Shown: positions 47,376-60,369, numbered from the stretch's first letter. The stretch: 64,000 nucleotides of DNA from Triplophysa rosa (GCF_024868665.1 NC_079914.1:4086593-4150592), one strand, 5' to 3'. Numbers and translations are program-made. Notes: a model not told the origin generated them from the sequence alone.

Positions 47376-49982
47376 AAGTACTTTTTTTCCCGGTTAGATT
47401 TGAAATGTGAACAGCCCCTAAGTGATTCGCACAGGGTAATTAAAAAAATCAGCTTTACTGAAAACATTCGGAGCTTCAGCCCCTTTAGCACACCCCTAGC
47501 ACCGCCCCTGGTTAACATATTTCTACCCAAGAGCGGAAGAACATTTTCACATTTTCCTTAAAGATTAAAGACAATATTTCGTAGATTGACTTTGACATAT
47601 TAATTGTTTATTACAAAACTAATAATCTGCAGTAACAAAGCAAAGAGGGTCAGTTTTGATTTCATGTGGACTTTAAAGACGTTTGACATTTATTATACTG
47701 TTTGCAGTTACGTGTGCGGAATAGAAAGCATTGGTGATGGGCACGCGCTGGACACGGCTATGATTCAGGGCTTTTGTTGCAGACTTTTAACATGACAGGG
47801 CAATGAAGCTTCTGTTTTATAGTGTTCAATAGACTTTAAGACTTTAAGCAATGGGCTCTCCTGTACTTCTGGACGACAATAGCATTCTCTCACCATAACT
47901 CAATTAATCTGCCACTCTGTTGGCTCCGATTTCATTTCCTGTCTCCTAAATCCTGCATTACAAGTTACAGACTTGTAAATATGTCACTGTAAATACTCGA
48001 CATTGCGATAATGGATCTTTAATTATATTGCACCACTTTATATATATTTTTTACAGGGGTTGGCTCTTAAGGTAAATAACATTAACCAATGAAGACGCCA
48101 CATTTTCTTCTTGGCGTACATTTCTATTCTCCCACATGTCCTTGGCCGGCTCCGGGCTTATAATTTGTGATGTCGTAAAATTAGCCTTTCTACAAACCCG
48201 ACCCTTGCACTTTTTATCACGCCGTAAATATTACATATAAATGACCTGCACTTTCTGCATTACTTATTTATTTGCACATCACGACATTAATTAAAGCATG
48301 TACTTGATGCTTCCCTGTGCTTGGTTTAGATCTAGTGCGGTCTCATTATAGTCACTAAGCACCCTTTGAGGCTTGGGGTCGTAATTTAGATCTAAATGAA
48401 AATGTAAAGTCTAAATGCACACACTTTCAGCGTGACTGTTATTCCCTATAGAGATATTAATTTAGAGCAATCAAGTCTGGTCCATCTTGGTCCAGTACTG
48501 ATGTCAGCTGATGTAATTGTCCATGTTTACCAAAAATAAGATTTATGAACCAAAGAAGAGAAGCGTGAACATTCTGTTAAACATCTCCAGTTGGGTAAAT
48601 GAATCAAGTTCTTGTGTGAAACGTTTCAATTTGCCACAACCAAAACCAGGAGGTTTGGCAAACGCACAAATCAAAATGCTATTACCACCTTTAGCAATCA
48701 TATGTCCAAATAGACAGTTATCACTATAATTTAGTACTGAGAGGCTGTTTGTTTTACTCATAGTTATTGTGTCCATTAACGAAAACCTGTAATTCTATGT
48801 CAGATGTCTTAAATTTCTTTAACAGTTTGTTATTTTATGGTGTGTAACTTTTCCTAATTGCTTGTCACTTGTTGGTTTGGTTGCGTCACTTGACATGTAT
48901 CTTGACTCAGAATTAAGGGAGAACGCTTTGTTTGCTTGTTGGTTTGCTACGCAGCTAATTGGAGTGTCACATCTTGTGTGGCGTTACGAGAACGGGCGTT
49001 TGCGTCACTTTCGATTCAACCAACGGTTGACATGCAGGGCTGTTTGATAGCTTGTAGGTGTTCAGGCCTTGCTGACATCTCTTTCCTTTCCGCAAAAGGA
49101 ACATCTGCCTGAAGTGGAAAAAGGGCATAAAGGCGGAATAATTGACCTGATTTGTGCCCCTTTCGCTCTGTAATTAATAGTTAACCAAATGGTGTTTACA
49201 ACCCATTTTACTGCCATCATGTGATATTTTCTAATAAGAGAGGACATTTTATGAAAAATAATGAAGGGTGGGGCTTAATTTTATTCAATAAGAGTTAATT
49301 GGATAGTAAAAAAGTGGCTCAATGTGACACGTTGATAAAGGGATTGAAATACAAATGGGCTTGGTGTGATGTAAACTAAAAAGAAAGTCATTTTAGAGGC
49401 AGATTATGAAAAGAATAATAAGTGACATTGAATACTGTGTCAATTAAATTGAAATATGTGACAATAAGACTAGTAATTGGTAAAGTAAATAGCGTCCTTT
49501 TTGGTTTGATTAAAAAAAGTGTGCCTAGCTGTATTTAATGAATCTTGCTTTTTTTTTTATTCCAAGTACCAAAGTTTTCTTTTTATTATGGTTATTATGG
49601 AGAAATTAGTATAGGGAAGCTGTGAGTCAGCTAGGAAAAACCTCGTCAAATGCACATCATGGCATCAATTTGCACACATCTAGATATTCTGCCATTTTAA
49701 ATGTAAAAAAGTACTTTCTTTAACGACTTTTTGAAATTACTCTTATATCATGTTACTACTACTATGCGAAAGGAGTTTTTATAAGTTTCGCATCAGAAAC
49801 GAGTGATGGAAATGGCAAATTTCGAAATAATAAAACATTAATTCGCAAAACAAATGTTATGCTCGCTTGAGGTTAATGCAAATGATGGGAGATGGAAACG
49901 CATTGGCCAAATAAATTCCTCCAAAACATCATGTAACTGTTACTGCACTATGAGACGGCGTAACCAGACTAACCAGAGTACA
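47376..49982. other. Intronic, no gene; possible regulatory patch 48060-48330
   Basis: 48060-48330 is repeat-free with evenly mixed composition (GGCCGGCTCCGGGCTTATAA, GACATTAATTAAAGCATG). The rest is AT-rich without recognised features. Confidence 0.35.
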
Positions 49983-50977
49983 GGGCCCGTATTCACAAAA
50001 CATTTTATCTTAACACTAAGAGTTCTCCAAAACAACAAAGAGTTTCCACTTAAAAGCTATTCACAATGCTGCTGAGAGCAACTTTTACTAAGGAACAGAA
50101 ACAAATGTTAAGCTAAGAAAAAGGGCGGGGTTGACCTCGTTGCTATGGATGATGTCAGCAAGTTTACTGACTATGACCACAGTGATTGGCTGATAGAGGA
50201 TGGGTCTCTGTCAGTCATTTAATCATAGAAATATTATAGTATGAGGTCTCATGCTGACATATTTAAATTAAGATCTTAAACAAAAATGTAGTCATATTCA
50301 AATAAAATGTTTTAATATTTATTGCCGTATTCAAATTAAGATGTTAAAATATACACTAAATTACTAATTCAACAAGTGAAGAGTTCATTAACAAGAACAG
50401 ATAACTCTTTTTTTTTCAAAATTCAAGTTTTTATTGTGCATTCCAATTAATATTAATAAAATTGTTTGTTTTTTTATTAAGTAACAATAACTTAAAAAAA
50501 ATACAGCTAACAAATACAACAAAACACAATAAACAACATGATTTTTGAATTATTTTAAAAAAGGAGTTATCTTGTGCAAATAAACTATATGTTCATATAA
50601 AGTAAATGTTCAGCTAATTGTAAGCATGTTGCCCGTCTCATTAAAAGTTAGCAGATATTAGTAGTCTTTATGGTTGAGCTCATTGTCATGAAATCTTTCT
50701 AAAATGTTTAAGTTTCAAGGTAGACTGCCGGTGTTAAAGCCATTTTTGGATTGTTGTGAGTTGGTCTTAGTGACTTAGGAGTCCTCTTCACTGCTCCTAA
50801 TGTCTCACAGTTTTAGGAGCTAGTTTTAGCGCTAAAACGCTTTGTGAAATACTCTTAGCACAAAAAATTAGGAGTCCTAAAATTAGGACAGACACGCCCA
50901 TTATTTTTAAGAGTTTCTCCTAAAACAGCAAGTTAGGAGCTACGTTTAACCTTAAGATGTTTTGTGAATACGGGCCC
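49983..50977. mobile_element. Non-autonomous DNA transposon with GGGCCCGTATTCACAAAACA ends (995 bp)
   Basis: Left GGGCCCGTATTCACAAAACA and right TGTTTTGTGAATACGGGCCC are perfect inverted repeats over 20 bp. Subterminal ACTTAAAAGC and TTAGGAGT/ACTCCTAA motifs recur. I could not identify a target duplication. No transposase frame. Confidence 0.8.
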
Positions 50978-52242
50978 TGGTCTTGTTACACAGCATCTGA
51001 AAAGTTGTCAAAGTAGTTCTGTAATTGCCTCCTGGAACTGTCACGACTGTGTTTCTCAAACAGCAGGCATCCACAAAAGCACCGCATTTATTGTGTTTCG
51101 GTTGCTTGCGCAATTATTATACAGTGTATATAGAAATTATTATATTCAGTGGCTTCTCTTACTTTTCTTACTGATATTTAGTGCCAGTTTATTAGGAAGT
51201 GACGGTTGACTAGTTGGATAGAAACGGTGCTTATTTGCAAATGTTTTATGCAATATTCCAATTTTGCGCATAAGCTAAATTCGCAACTTTGGATGGAAAC
51301 CCAGCTACTAATATTCACAATTTATCAAATCCATAAAACAAGTAATGTTTTCAAAATGTTGTCATTTCAGTGACACTCTAAGGGTATCTGAGCCTTATCG
51401 TCACATTGTCTGATCCTACTCATAAATAGTTTGGTTTGGTATCATTAGTGTTGTCTCTTTGAGCCGCGTTTACACCGCAAGCAACAGAGCGACAACGGCA
51501 GTTGGCGACAGGAAGTGGGCATGTCTAGCAACGCAACTTGAGAAAACTTGAGTTAAGAATTATTTAAAGTCCCCTGTGGTCGATATTTTTTTATCCCTTA
51601 AAACCAATCGTTGACCAACAAAATTCTCTCTAAAAATGTTTGTCGAAAATAATTTTTCCTGCCTTAAAATAGCTTGAATGTAATTTAACACCTCAGCTTT
51701 ATTAAGAATACGTTGATACATGCATATGCAAATTAGCTCCGCCTCCACTCAATTGCATTCAGCAATTGAAACTGAAAGTAAAACTGAGAGCTGACACAGC
51801 AGTGCAGCGATCATTTTAGCCTGAATCTATGCACCATCTTTGTATATGCCTCAAACTGCTGATCCACAGGGGTCAAATGAGTTGATGTGATTGGTTACAG
51901 GTTTATGACATCATTAATCGGAGCAGTTTCAAACCGCATTTCTTTAACTGCCTTTGGTAAACTGCAGTTTTATGAAGAAAATACTCAGCAATGGTTTAAA
52001 ATGATAAATTTGCACATGGTCTGTCTTAAAGCATATAAAAAACACATGAACATATAAACAACATTAAAAATTAGATTTTCACCACAGGGGGTCTTTAACT
52101 TTATGCAATTTATACAAAATAAAGTACATTTATTGAATAAATTAAAATATCCGTTTTCCCAGGAGATCAGTTTGATTTTGGCAGAGTACATGTAGTTCAT
52201 CACAATACACAATGCACATGTAAAAGCAATATTTTTCCAACA
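50978..52242. other. Intronic; small repeat fragment at 51470-51545
   Basis: CCGCGTTTACACCGCAAGCA through GGCGACAGGAAGTGGGCATG is part of a dispersed repeat. No gene elsewhere. Confidence 0.4.
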
Positions 52243-52315
52243 TTTACACTTATGCACGCTTTTATCCAAAGTGACTTACAGTGCATTTTAGTCTATACAT
52301 GCTCTACCAACTGAG
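52243..52315 (-). repeat. tRNA-derived SINE fragment
   Basis: CGCTTTTATCCAAAGTGACT is the SINE tail and ATGCTCTACCAACTGAGTTA is the complement of a tRNA D-arm/A-box, so the element lies on the minus strand and is truncated. Confidence 0.7.
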
Positions 52316-53698
52316 TTACAGCAACTCAAACTTATTTTTCCCTCGTGTACTTGCACCTGCATCTTTGTCTAATATTAATGCGACTTTGTTTAATACTCTG
52401 ATTTCTATTTTTAAATATATAATAAATATAGCGTTGAGATCTGTAGTGAAATTATAATCCTACCAAGACACAAATAAATGTCCAGCTAACCTCAGTTTAA
52501 CACAAAGCTCTGGCAGACATATGAGCCCTCAGACATAATATGGGCAGGTTCATCCATCCTCGGGCAGAGCTGAATTGAAGTCTGATTTTTCTCTGTTCTT
52601 GAAGATAGCCTGAGATGATGTCAGTCATGCCAAAGAGCCCTTATGTGTCTCTCTCATCTCACTACACCCGCATCCTCTTAAAACATACTTTCATCTCTCT
52701 TACAGCAAACACTAAAACTCAAATTCCTCTCTTTGTTTTTATGCTGTATAAAACTGTGACTGTGAATGGAGAATAGGAAAGTGAAACTACATAGCATTTT
52801 TTTCATTCATATTTTTTTTCTTGTCTGGTTAAAATATCTAATCGTCTTTGAAAGAACACCATTTTGCTTCTCAGTGAAATCTATCTTGTTTTAAAGAAAG
52901 CTTCACTGTAGTTGCCTTTGGATTGTAGAAGATTGTGTTGCAGAAATGTAGCAGTCCTTAGTCTATTCATTTTTGTGCTAACCGGCATGAATTCATGAAC
53001 TTCACCTCTCACTCTTGACCCAACATCAAGCATAAACCTAATTGCATACAAATCAATGGCTGCATTACTCTGTAGATATGTAGCAATTACACCTCAATTA
53101 CTGGGGAAGCCACTTGCCATCTGTGTATGTGATGGACAAATCTTTAATTAATACAAATAGAGGAATAATGTGAGATGTGACCTAAAATAGCAACCTTTAT
53201 TCCTTTCGTTTGCAGTCGGCGAGCTTGCAACTAACTCCTTAGTAGTCAAGACAAGCATGGCATTTGAAAAAAAATCTAGATTTTCCATTTAACAGACATC
53301 TTTAGTGTTCAATACTTCATAATTAGTAATCTCTACTAACAATTTGTGACTAAAATTACTGTCACAATTATATGCATGTGGTGTTCTTACGTCTATATGT
53401 TTGCATATGTCCCTCAGGCTGAGGAAAGTGTTTCTTGAGACTTTCACAGCAAAAGCACTCATTATTTTTAGCGTGATAAAGCTTTATGTAATACAGTCCT
53501 AAAGGTGGTGAGGTAATAGGCTCTTTCTTGTGTGCTAAGCTGATGGTGTATGCACAAAATCAAAGGAGCAAAATATCAGAGCAAAATTAAAATACTATTC
53601 ACACAAATGTGTAATTTTCTGAAGAAAAGAGCATAAAGTCTTATGTAAGCATAGGTTTTGTAAATGAAATGCTTCAGAACCACCTCTTATTATTGTGA
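52316..53698. other. Intronic; candidate conserved patch 52970-53200
   Basis: 52970-53200 is repeat-free and rich in AATTA-type words (CCTAATTGCATACAAATCAA, CAATTACACCTCAATTACTG, TCTTTAATTAATACAAATAG), reminiscent of developmental enhancers. Not demonstrable here. Confidence 0.3.
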
Positions 53699-54002
53699 GC
53701 ATACATCTTGTTTTGTTTTGGCTATAAATGCTTAAATCATACTGGAAAATCAGACTGATCACAGTTTAGTACACTCTAAAAAATGTTGGGTTATTTTAAC
53801 CCAGCATTGGGTCAAAAATGGACAATCCCAATATTTGGATAAATGATCCCCAATGTTTTTATATTTGACCCAACAATGGGCTAAAACAAACCAATATTTT
53901 GGGTTGAAACAACCCAACGTTTTTTAGTGTACTAAACTGTGATCAGTCTGATTTTCCAGTATGATTTAAGCATTTATAGCCAAAACAAAACAAGATGTAT
54001 GC
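53699..54002. repeat. Exact 77-bp inverted duplication around an ACCCAA/TTGGGT MITE
   Basis: Left arm 53699-53775 and right arm 53926-54002 are exact reverse complements. The 150-bp centre begins CTAAAAAATGTTGGGTTA and ends AACCCAACGTTTTTT, i.e. a MITE of the family also at 780-1027. The arms carry non-MITE sequence (TTTTGGCTATAAATGC), so flanking DNA is duplicated in inverted orientation. Confidence 0.9.
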
Positions 54003-54230
54003 AAATTAATTTCCATTGATGTCAGGTTATGTTTTGCACATTCTGTCAATGGGGATTTTCATAATGATTTTCAAAATGTATTTTTTTCCTTTTTTATGTA
54101 AAGTTTTTCTTTAGAAACAATCAGAAACGTTAAATGGTAAAAAACATTTTAGACTGTTTCCTTACCTAGATTCGCAATGGTAAGCTAATAACAATGATTT
54201 ATAATTGTAGGTTTCTGGTACGACTTCACT

Positions 54231-54480
54231 GGGGATACTTCACCCAAAAATGAAAATTCTGTCATCATTTACTCACCCTTAGATTGTTCCAAACCTGTAT
54301 ACATTTCTTTGTTTTGCTGTGCATACAGGAAGAAATCTGGAAGAATGTCAGATCTCACCCACCATTTACTGCCATAGTAGGGAAAATAAATACTTTGGGT
54401 GTCAATGGGGGGGGGGGGTGGGGTTTGGGGGATTTGACAATGATAAAAAAGCTGCCTGTGTTCGTGTGGACAAGGCCTAA
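54231..54480 (+). repeat. Palindromic MITE ('GGGATAGTTCACCC' family), 5' half with a G-run
   Basis: CTTCACCCAAAAATGAAAAT and CATCATTTACTCACCCTTAG mark the 5' half. The MITE loses similarity after the G-rich run at 54407-54431. Confidence 0.7.
54407..54431 (+). other. Potential G-quadruplex
   Basis: A run of twelve G, then T, four G, TTT, five G. This provides four or more G-tracts with short loops on the + strand. Confidence 0.5.
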
Positions 54481-55457
54481 AAAAATGTGAAAATAGATAT
54501 CCACACCTAAAGACTTAAAACATTAGAAGTTGAATTGGGCTGAATTAATTGCAGAATCCTGACCAGAATGCCTTGTGTTCTTGCAAGCGTTGCTTGGATC
54601 ATTTAACTCATTGACACATTAGCGCTTGTTACTTAGCTTTACCTAGCATGTTCAGATTGAACACATCCTTTCTTCCCGTATGCAACATGGCGGTTTCAGA
54701 CAATTGACCTTCTAAAAGACACTGTGCCGAATTTCTTTTTTACATTCGTACAATAATGTAAAAAGTGACGTTTGAACCATCATTTGAAATTCTGGGTCAG
54801 GTCTCGCCTCATTGCGCACACAGTGAGGCTTCGCCTCGAATGCACTTGAACAAGAACCTTCAACCGATCGCTGTTCTAAAAGGGAAAAAACTATAACGGC
54901 GCTTGGGTCTGTGACATTTTCCGAAAGTGTGTAATGAGCTCATTACAGCTCTGAGACTTGGAGGAACACAAGCGTTGGTGTCTGGGACATCTGCGTAACC
55001 TTGAAGTCCTCAAATGAGGTGAGCTGAGAAAGAAGCTGTCAGCGCTCCATTTTCCATGCACTTCTACCTCTCGGCATCTGACATATTTCCCTACAAAGCG
55101 GATTCTGCTTTTGGCCTTTAACTGAGTCATCTTCTCTTCTCACAAATTACAGTGATGGAGGTTTCAACTTTTGTTCATTAGGAGGGAGTTTTGAGGGCCA
55201 GACAATGAGAGGGAGAAAGTAGAATTTGTGTTGTGGCTAAATTTCCTGTCAAATGTTGCAATATCAATGTCAAGAAACCCTATCAGGATTTGCAAGGTTT
55301 TCTTGCTGCCAAAAAATGCAGGTGAGTTATTGTTTTATTAAGAAGATTCACTCGTAAATGTTGAAGGTTTTACGTGACAAGGTGTTACTGGGACGTGGCG
55401 TCTCCAAGAAGCTAATGGAGCTGTAAAACCCAAACCCCAACCGTGCTGCATATAAAC
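54481..55457. other. Intronic, no gene recognised
   Basis: Unique-looking sequence, no supported feature. Confidence 0.4.
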
Positions 55458-56275
55458 TAGGACTGTCAACGTTAACGCGTTAACGCATGCTGATTTGTTT
55501 TTCAGATTAACGTGTTAAAAATATTTAAGTTAACGCAGCATCTGTTTGTTTTTTCATCCTTTGTCTAGCGTTACATTATATAAACAAGCTCTTATTCATG
55601 TACAGGCTTTTAAACTGCTTAAGCACGATTTGAAACAGTTGCTTTGACGTGTTCATTGAACATAGACAGCTTCAAGCTGTGGGATGCGGCAAAACGCAAC
55701 ACAAGGTCCAGTTTGGTGTATACAATGACGGGCTAAAGGCTGCGTCAGTGAATCACTGTCAGACAGTGCATCAGTATTAAGTTCTCTTTCGGGATTGAAT
55801 GAATAAAGCCACACAAGATTATGCCAGAAAGCCCGTTTTGTTTAGCAGTTTCGTAAGCACAGACTTCAACGTGTTAAATAAAATCTTAAATGAATTCTTC
55901 TGTATTTAATTTACAATTTAGCATTAAAGACTGTAAAATGTTTAGAATGTCATTCAATTTCTGTATATTTCCTACCCGTAAGACATGATAGTTCTTGATT
56001 ACACTGTTGAATGGCTAAAATGAATGTTAAAATAGATCAAAAATAATCAATTTAATAGAGACATCAGTTACAGTACTAACATCAGAATGTTGGCTTTCAT
56101 TCATAAAATGATGAGAAATCTGTTGTTTCTACGTTAATTTGAAGATTAAATGCGAAATTATTACAATGTAAAAGTATATTTTAAAACATTAATGTTATGT
56201 GCGATTAATCGCGATTAATAACAGAAAAAATTGTGTGATTAATCAGATTATTTTTTTAATCGATTGACAGCATTA
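55458..56275 (+). mobile_element. Non-autonomous hAT (818 bp), 8-bp TSD ATATAAAC
   Basis: It starts TAGGACTGTCAACGTTAACG and ends AATCGATTGACAGCATTA, with the exact octamer ATATAAAC on each side (55450-55457 and 56276-56283). Subterminal GTTAACGCGTTAACG and ATTAATCGCGATTAAT palindromes are present. No transposase frame. Confidence 0.9.
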
Positions 56276-57169
56276 ATATAAACATTTGCCACTTTCCAAA
56301 AAACACCAAACTGGCAAAAGATTTTGAATAAAAAAGTGTCCAGTATCTGCAATCTAGCTACAAACCATTGTTTCTTACCATCCCAAACGCGAATATAACA
56401 ACAATGACGCTTGCCTTTGGAGACAACGCTACTAATTAACCCACATTTCCTGAGCTTGCACATTGCTCGAAGGCCCAGGTTACGCATCGTCTGTTTTGTC
56501 GGCAACACAAGCTAATTGTGTCTGTGTACAAGTGCGGAAATCTCCTGATCTCTCGAACCACGCTAGAGATAGCGCTATCAGCTAATGTTCATATTCCGAG
56601 CAGCGCTGAGGAGCCGCGTTAATGAGCAAGAAACAAAAAAACACCTCGTTCGTATCGCAAGGCGGCTCATTGGAGATGTTTACAAGGGAACTCAATCGAT
56701 GGTCTTGTTTTATCTTCGCAGCTTTTGCTGTGTGTAGGCTAGGATTAAGCAAAAGCAGCACGGCATGAATACGAATGCTAGGAGGTTTCGCTTGTGAAGA
56801 GTGTTGTTGGGTAGATGCCGCAGCTCTGTGCGATGATCCCAGAGCAACGAACGTGGCAGTGAAAAAAGCCATTGAAATATCGCCGGAGGGAACTGAGCTG
56901 TGAAAACACGAGGCCCTTATGCAAGGCAGGAGAAATGAAAACAGAGCATAATAATCGCTGGTGTTTGTGCAGGAAAACAATGAGAGGTTACACTTGAAAT
57001 AGACACACAGATACTGTTAACATCGAGTAGGAATGGCAGATTTTCAATGTGTGTGTCAATGCTTGGTGGGTGTTATGAACAACATCAGGTTTCCCACATC
57101 TTTGTGGGAAAAGCAATCCAAAAATTTTATAAAAATGCATATTCAATTTGGTGTATTAAAAGTTTGTAG
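56276..57169. other. Intronic; repeat-free patch 56500-56960
   Basis: 56500-56960 has mixed composition (TAGAGATAGCGCTATCAGCT, GAGCAGCGCTGAGGAGCCGC) without coding support; a regulatory role is possible only. Confidence 0.3.
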
Positions 57170-57795
57170 TTAAAGGGACAGTTCAGCTAAAGGTTAAAAA
57201 TCTGTCATTTATTTACCCTCATGTTGTTCAAACCAGAGTTATTATAGTTTTGATTTTAGTTTTATTTAGTTTTATTAATATTTTAAATTAGCTTTTATTT
57301 TCAGATTTTTTGTTAATTTTAGTTAGTTTTAGCAATTTTGGTATATGCTTTATCATTTTATAATTTATTGGTTTATATGGTTTTAATGTTGCTATTTAAG
57401 ATTAATTAATTGTTATTTTAGTTTGTTTATTATTATAATTTGACTGCTTTAAACTTACTTCAGTTTATTTTTGAGGCAACGTTTCAATTTTTCCTTGAGT
57501 TAGGTTTTTCCAATAAATGTTAGGTCAATATTTTATTGGATTTCAATGAACAGGAACGTTTTCAAAGTTTTAATTTTAGTAAACTAAAATAACCTTGGTT
57601 CAAACCTGTTTATAACTCTTCTTCAGTGGAACACAAAAAATATATTTTGAGAAATGTCTCTGAGGTTTTGTGTGCATGCAATGGAAGTCAGTGGGGACCC
57701 AATGTTGTTTGGTTACAACATTGTTCTTCAAAATATCTTCTGTTTTGTGTTCTGCAGAAGAAAGAAAGTCTAAATACCTTGAAGTGCATTCTTGG
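57170..57795 (+). repeat. Palindromic MITE ('GGGATAGTTCACCC' family) split by a hAT
   Basis: It begins TTAAAGGGACAGTTCAGC, reaches ATGTTGTTCAAAC at 57233, and resumes after the nested element with CAAACCTGTTTATAACTC, CTTCAGTGGAACACAAAAAA and CTTCAAAATATCTTCTGTTT. Confidence 0.8.
57234..57597 (+). mobile_element. Nested non-autonomous hAT (364 bp), 8-bp TSD GTTCAAAC
   Basis: The ends CAGAGTTATTATAG and AAAATAACCTTG are inverted, and the octamer GTTCAAAC is found on both sides (57226-57233 and 57598-57605). The interior is AT-rich (TTAGTTTTATTTAGTTTTAT). Related to 19150-19550. Confidence 0.85.
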
Positions 57796-58256
57796 CATAC
57801 ATTTGATCACTATTTCACAATCTAACAGTTGAGCAGATTGACACTCCCTTGCAAGGTCAGTGAATATGAAATCAGATTTATTAATTTTGAATTAATAGAT
57901 TTTTTCATAAGGGGCAAAGGGACAAAAGAGCATCTTTATTAGGTATGGACATGAAAGTAAAAGATGACAGTGATGAAACTGTTTGCTGTAATCTCATCTC
58001 ATCTCATGAGCAGCGGCATCTCTTTCCAATTTGTTTGGCAGTGGTTTAGACATGCCCAGATGAATATTTCATTGCTTGAATGTTGCTTTGTCATAGGTCA
58101 GCAGGCTTTAATGGAATGTCTTAGTTTTATTTAATTATAAACTTTAACTGCATATTAAAATTTTATTTCGATTGCAGACTCTGGCAAATCGCGACATATA
58201 CGATACATTGTTGAGATCTCGTCTGAAGAAGGCATACTGTATGTGAGATTACTTTC
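57796..58256. other. Intronic, nothing recognised
   Basis: AT-rich; no supported feature. Confidence 0.4.
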
Positions 58257-58575
58257 TTAAAGGGATAGTTCACCCAAAAATGAAAATTCTGTCACCATTT
58301 AGTCACCCTCAAGTTGATCTAAACCTGTATAAAATGTTTTGTTCTGTTGAACTCAAAACAAGATATTTTGAAGAATGTGGGAAACGAAACAGTTCTGGGT
58401 CACCATTGACTACCATAGTAGTTTTCTCCCTACTACTGAAGTCAATAGTGCCCCACAACTGTATGGATACAAACATTATTCTAAAAAATACCTTTTGTGT
58501 TCAGTGGAACAACAAAATTTAGACCGTTTTGGAGCAACTAGGGGGTGAGTAAATTATGAGATGAATTTCATTTTT
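58257..58575. repeat. Palindromic MITE ('GGGATAGTTCACCC' family), nearly full length
   Basis: TTAAAGGGATAGTTCACCC at the left, AAGATATTTTGAAGAATGTG inside, and GGGGGTGAGTAAATTATGAG with TTTCATTTTTGCTGG at the right. The last few bases of the terminus are lost. Confidence 0.85.
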
Positions 58576-59751
58576 GCTGGCAAACAATAAAACAGGCGTC
58601 AAGAAAATCCCAGTTGCAGGCAACCGTGCCATTTCTAATATACTGAATGCAACAAAACATGCAAACATCCCAGTTACAAAATCAAGAACTTTAAGGTGGA
58701 ACATTTTGACATGCGACAGTACAGAAACACCCTGGTAACATACTAACTAAGTATATTTAGCAATTGCATAATACTACCCACAATTCCCTGCTATGTCAGC
58801 TAGCTTTGGAATAGACAAGCATCGCTCACATTGTTATTATTATAAAAATAGATCATTTTTAGTTTCTTACAGTTATTTTGTAAGAAACATATGGCCTTAC
58901 CAGCTCTGATACTGAAGGTCATAACTTCATTTAACACTAATGATCCCGTTTGAGATCGACATTTCACTGGTTTCCCATGGTGTTTAAAAAGGCAAAAGTA
59001 GAACAGCTAGTATGTTTTAGGCAAGTGGTTTTCAAGAGGTTTGAAAAATGGGTCACGCCTGCAATAATGACCGGCTGACCATATATTTAATACACAGCCA
59101 CATAAGTAATTGGACACAAAATATTGATTTAAGGTTTATTTTTGGATTTATTTTATGATGACGTGAATGTTGGTAAAGTAGACCTTTAAGCACAGTAAGC
59201 TGTAAATTATTGGCTGCCGATGTCATGAAGTCAAAATTTGTTACATATTTAAAGTTGGTAAATTAGAGTATACAAAATATTCAGCTTTTGCTGTACACGG
59301 TAATATTATTGTTAAATGTTTGTTTCTAGGGATATTTCTGTTTACTTTTTTAGTGTAAGCAATTCTGGTACTATGTTGGGTTCTATAAAATCTGGATCTC
59401 AAAGCAACAACCGCTGACAACCACGGTTTACAATCTCTTCAATGTCTTTAATCGGCTGGCTGGAATAGGTTTTTTTATTGCACTCCATTGATGGTTATCC
59501 TACAGTAGATGTTTTTGAATTTCCCACAGTACTAGCGGCAGTGTTGGAATTCCACATCAATCTTGCGCAGATCTTCTAGCTCCATGAAATGGGATCTCCA
59601 AAGTGCATTTACATTCAGATGAGACCCTGCTTATTCCATACATGAAGTCTCCAATATTCATCCCTGAAGTGGATGAATGGCTTTTTCCTCTTGCTAGATC
59701 ACACGTGTGTGACACATTGGTGCGAGCCATTCGTTGTGACAAACGTGAGAA
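58576..59751. other. Intronic, no gene recognised
   Basis: 59025-59050 (GTGGTTTTCAAGAGGTTTGA) might be a decayed hAT end. Nothing else. Confidence 0.35.
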
Positions 59752-60057
59752 TTAAAGGGATAGTTCACCCAAAAATGAAAATTAATTTACTCACCCTTTT
59801 GTCATTTCAAACCTGTATGACTTTCTTTCTTCCGTAATCACAAAAGAAAACATTTAGAAAAATGTTGTTAATTCACTTGCATGAATTGGCTTTCTGTCCA
59901 TACAATAGAAGTGAATGCGGTACAGTGCTGTTCTGTTACTAATTTTCTTCAAAATATCTTCTTTTTGCTCTTCTGCAGAAGAAAGAAAGGTTTGAAATGA
60001 CAAGAGGGTGAATAAATGATGACAGAATTTTCATTTGTGGGTGAACTATCACATTAA
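59752..60057. repeat. Palindromic MITE ('GGGATAGTTCACCC' family), full length
   Basis: TTAAAGGGATAGTTCACCC at the left and GGGTGAACTATCACATTAA at the right, with inverted TTTCAAACCTGTATGACTTT / AAGAAAGGTTTGAAATGACA. TTAA at both edges. Confidence 0.9.
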
Positions 60058-60369
60058 ATAGACCTCAACGACCAACATCATTAGGTAAAATGCTAATGCT
60101 ATCTAAGCTAATGCTAATAAGCGCTACTGGATGGTAACAAGTCTAACTAGTATAAAAACACAAAGGGTTTGTGAATTGTTAATAGGCACAAGCTAAAAAG
60201 CGCTAACATCACTTAATGTCTTAGGATTTCTTAGCTGTCCGTTCTGCAGAGCATGATTCATTTATTTAATAAAAGCTACACAGATAGTGACTTCAACCCC
60301 CCCCCCCCCGAGGGTCAGAGCATGTTTTCTGCTTCGGCCATGACCTGCCATCGAGGCCCAAGCCCCTAG

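Noticed and set aside
60298..60310. Poly-C run
   Set aside because: Simple homopolymer; no structure or partner.
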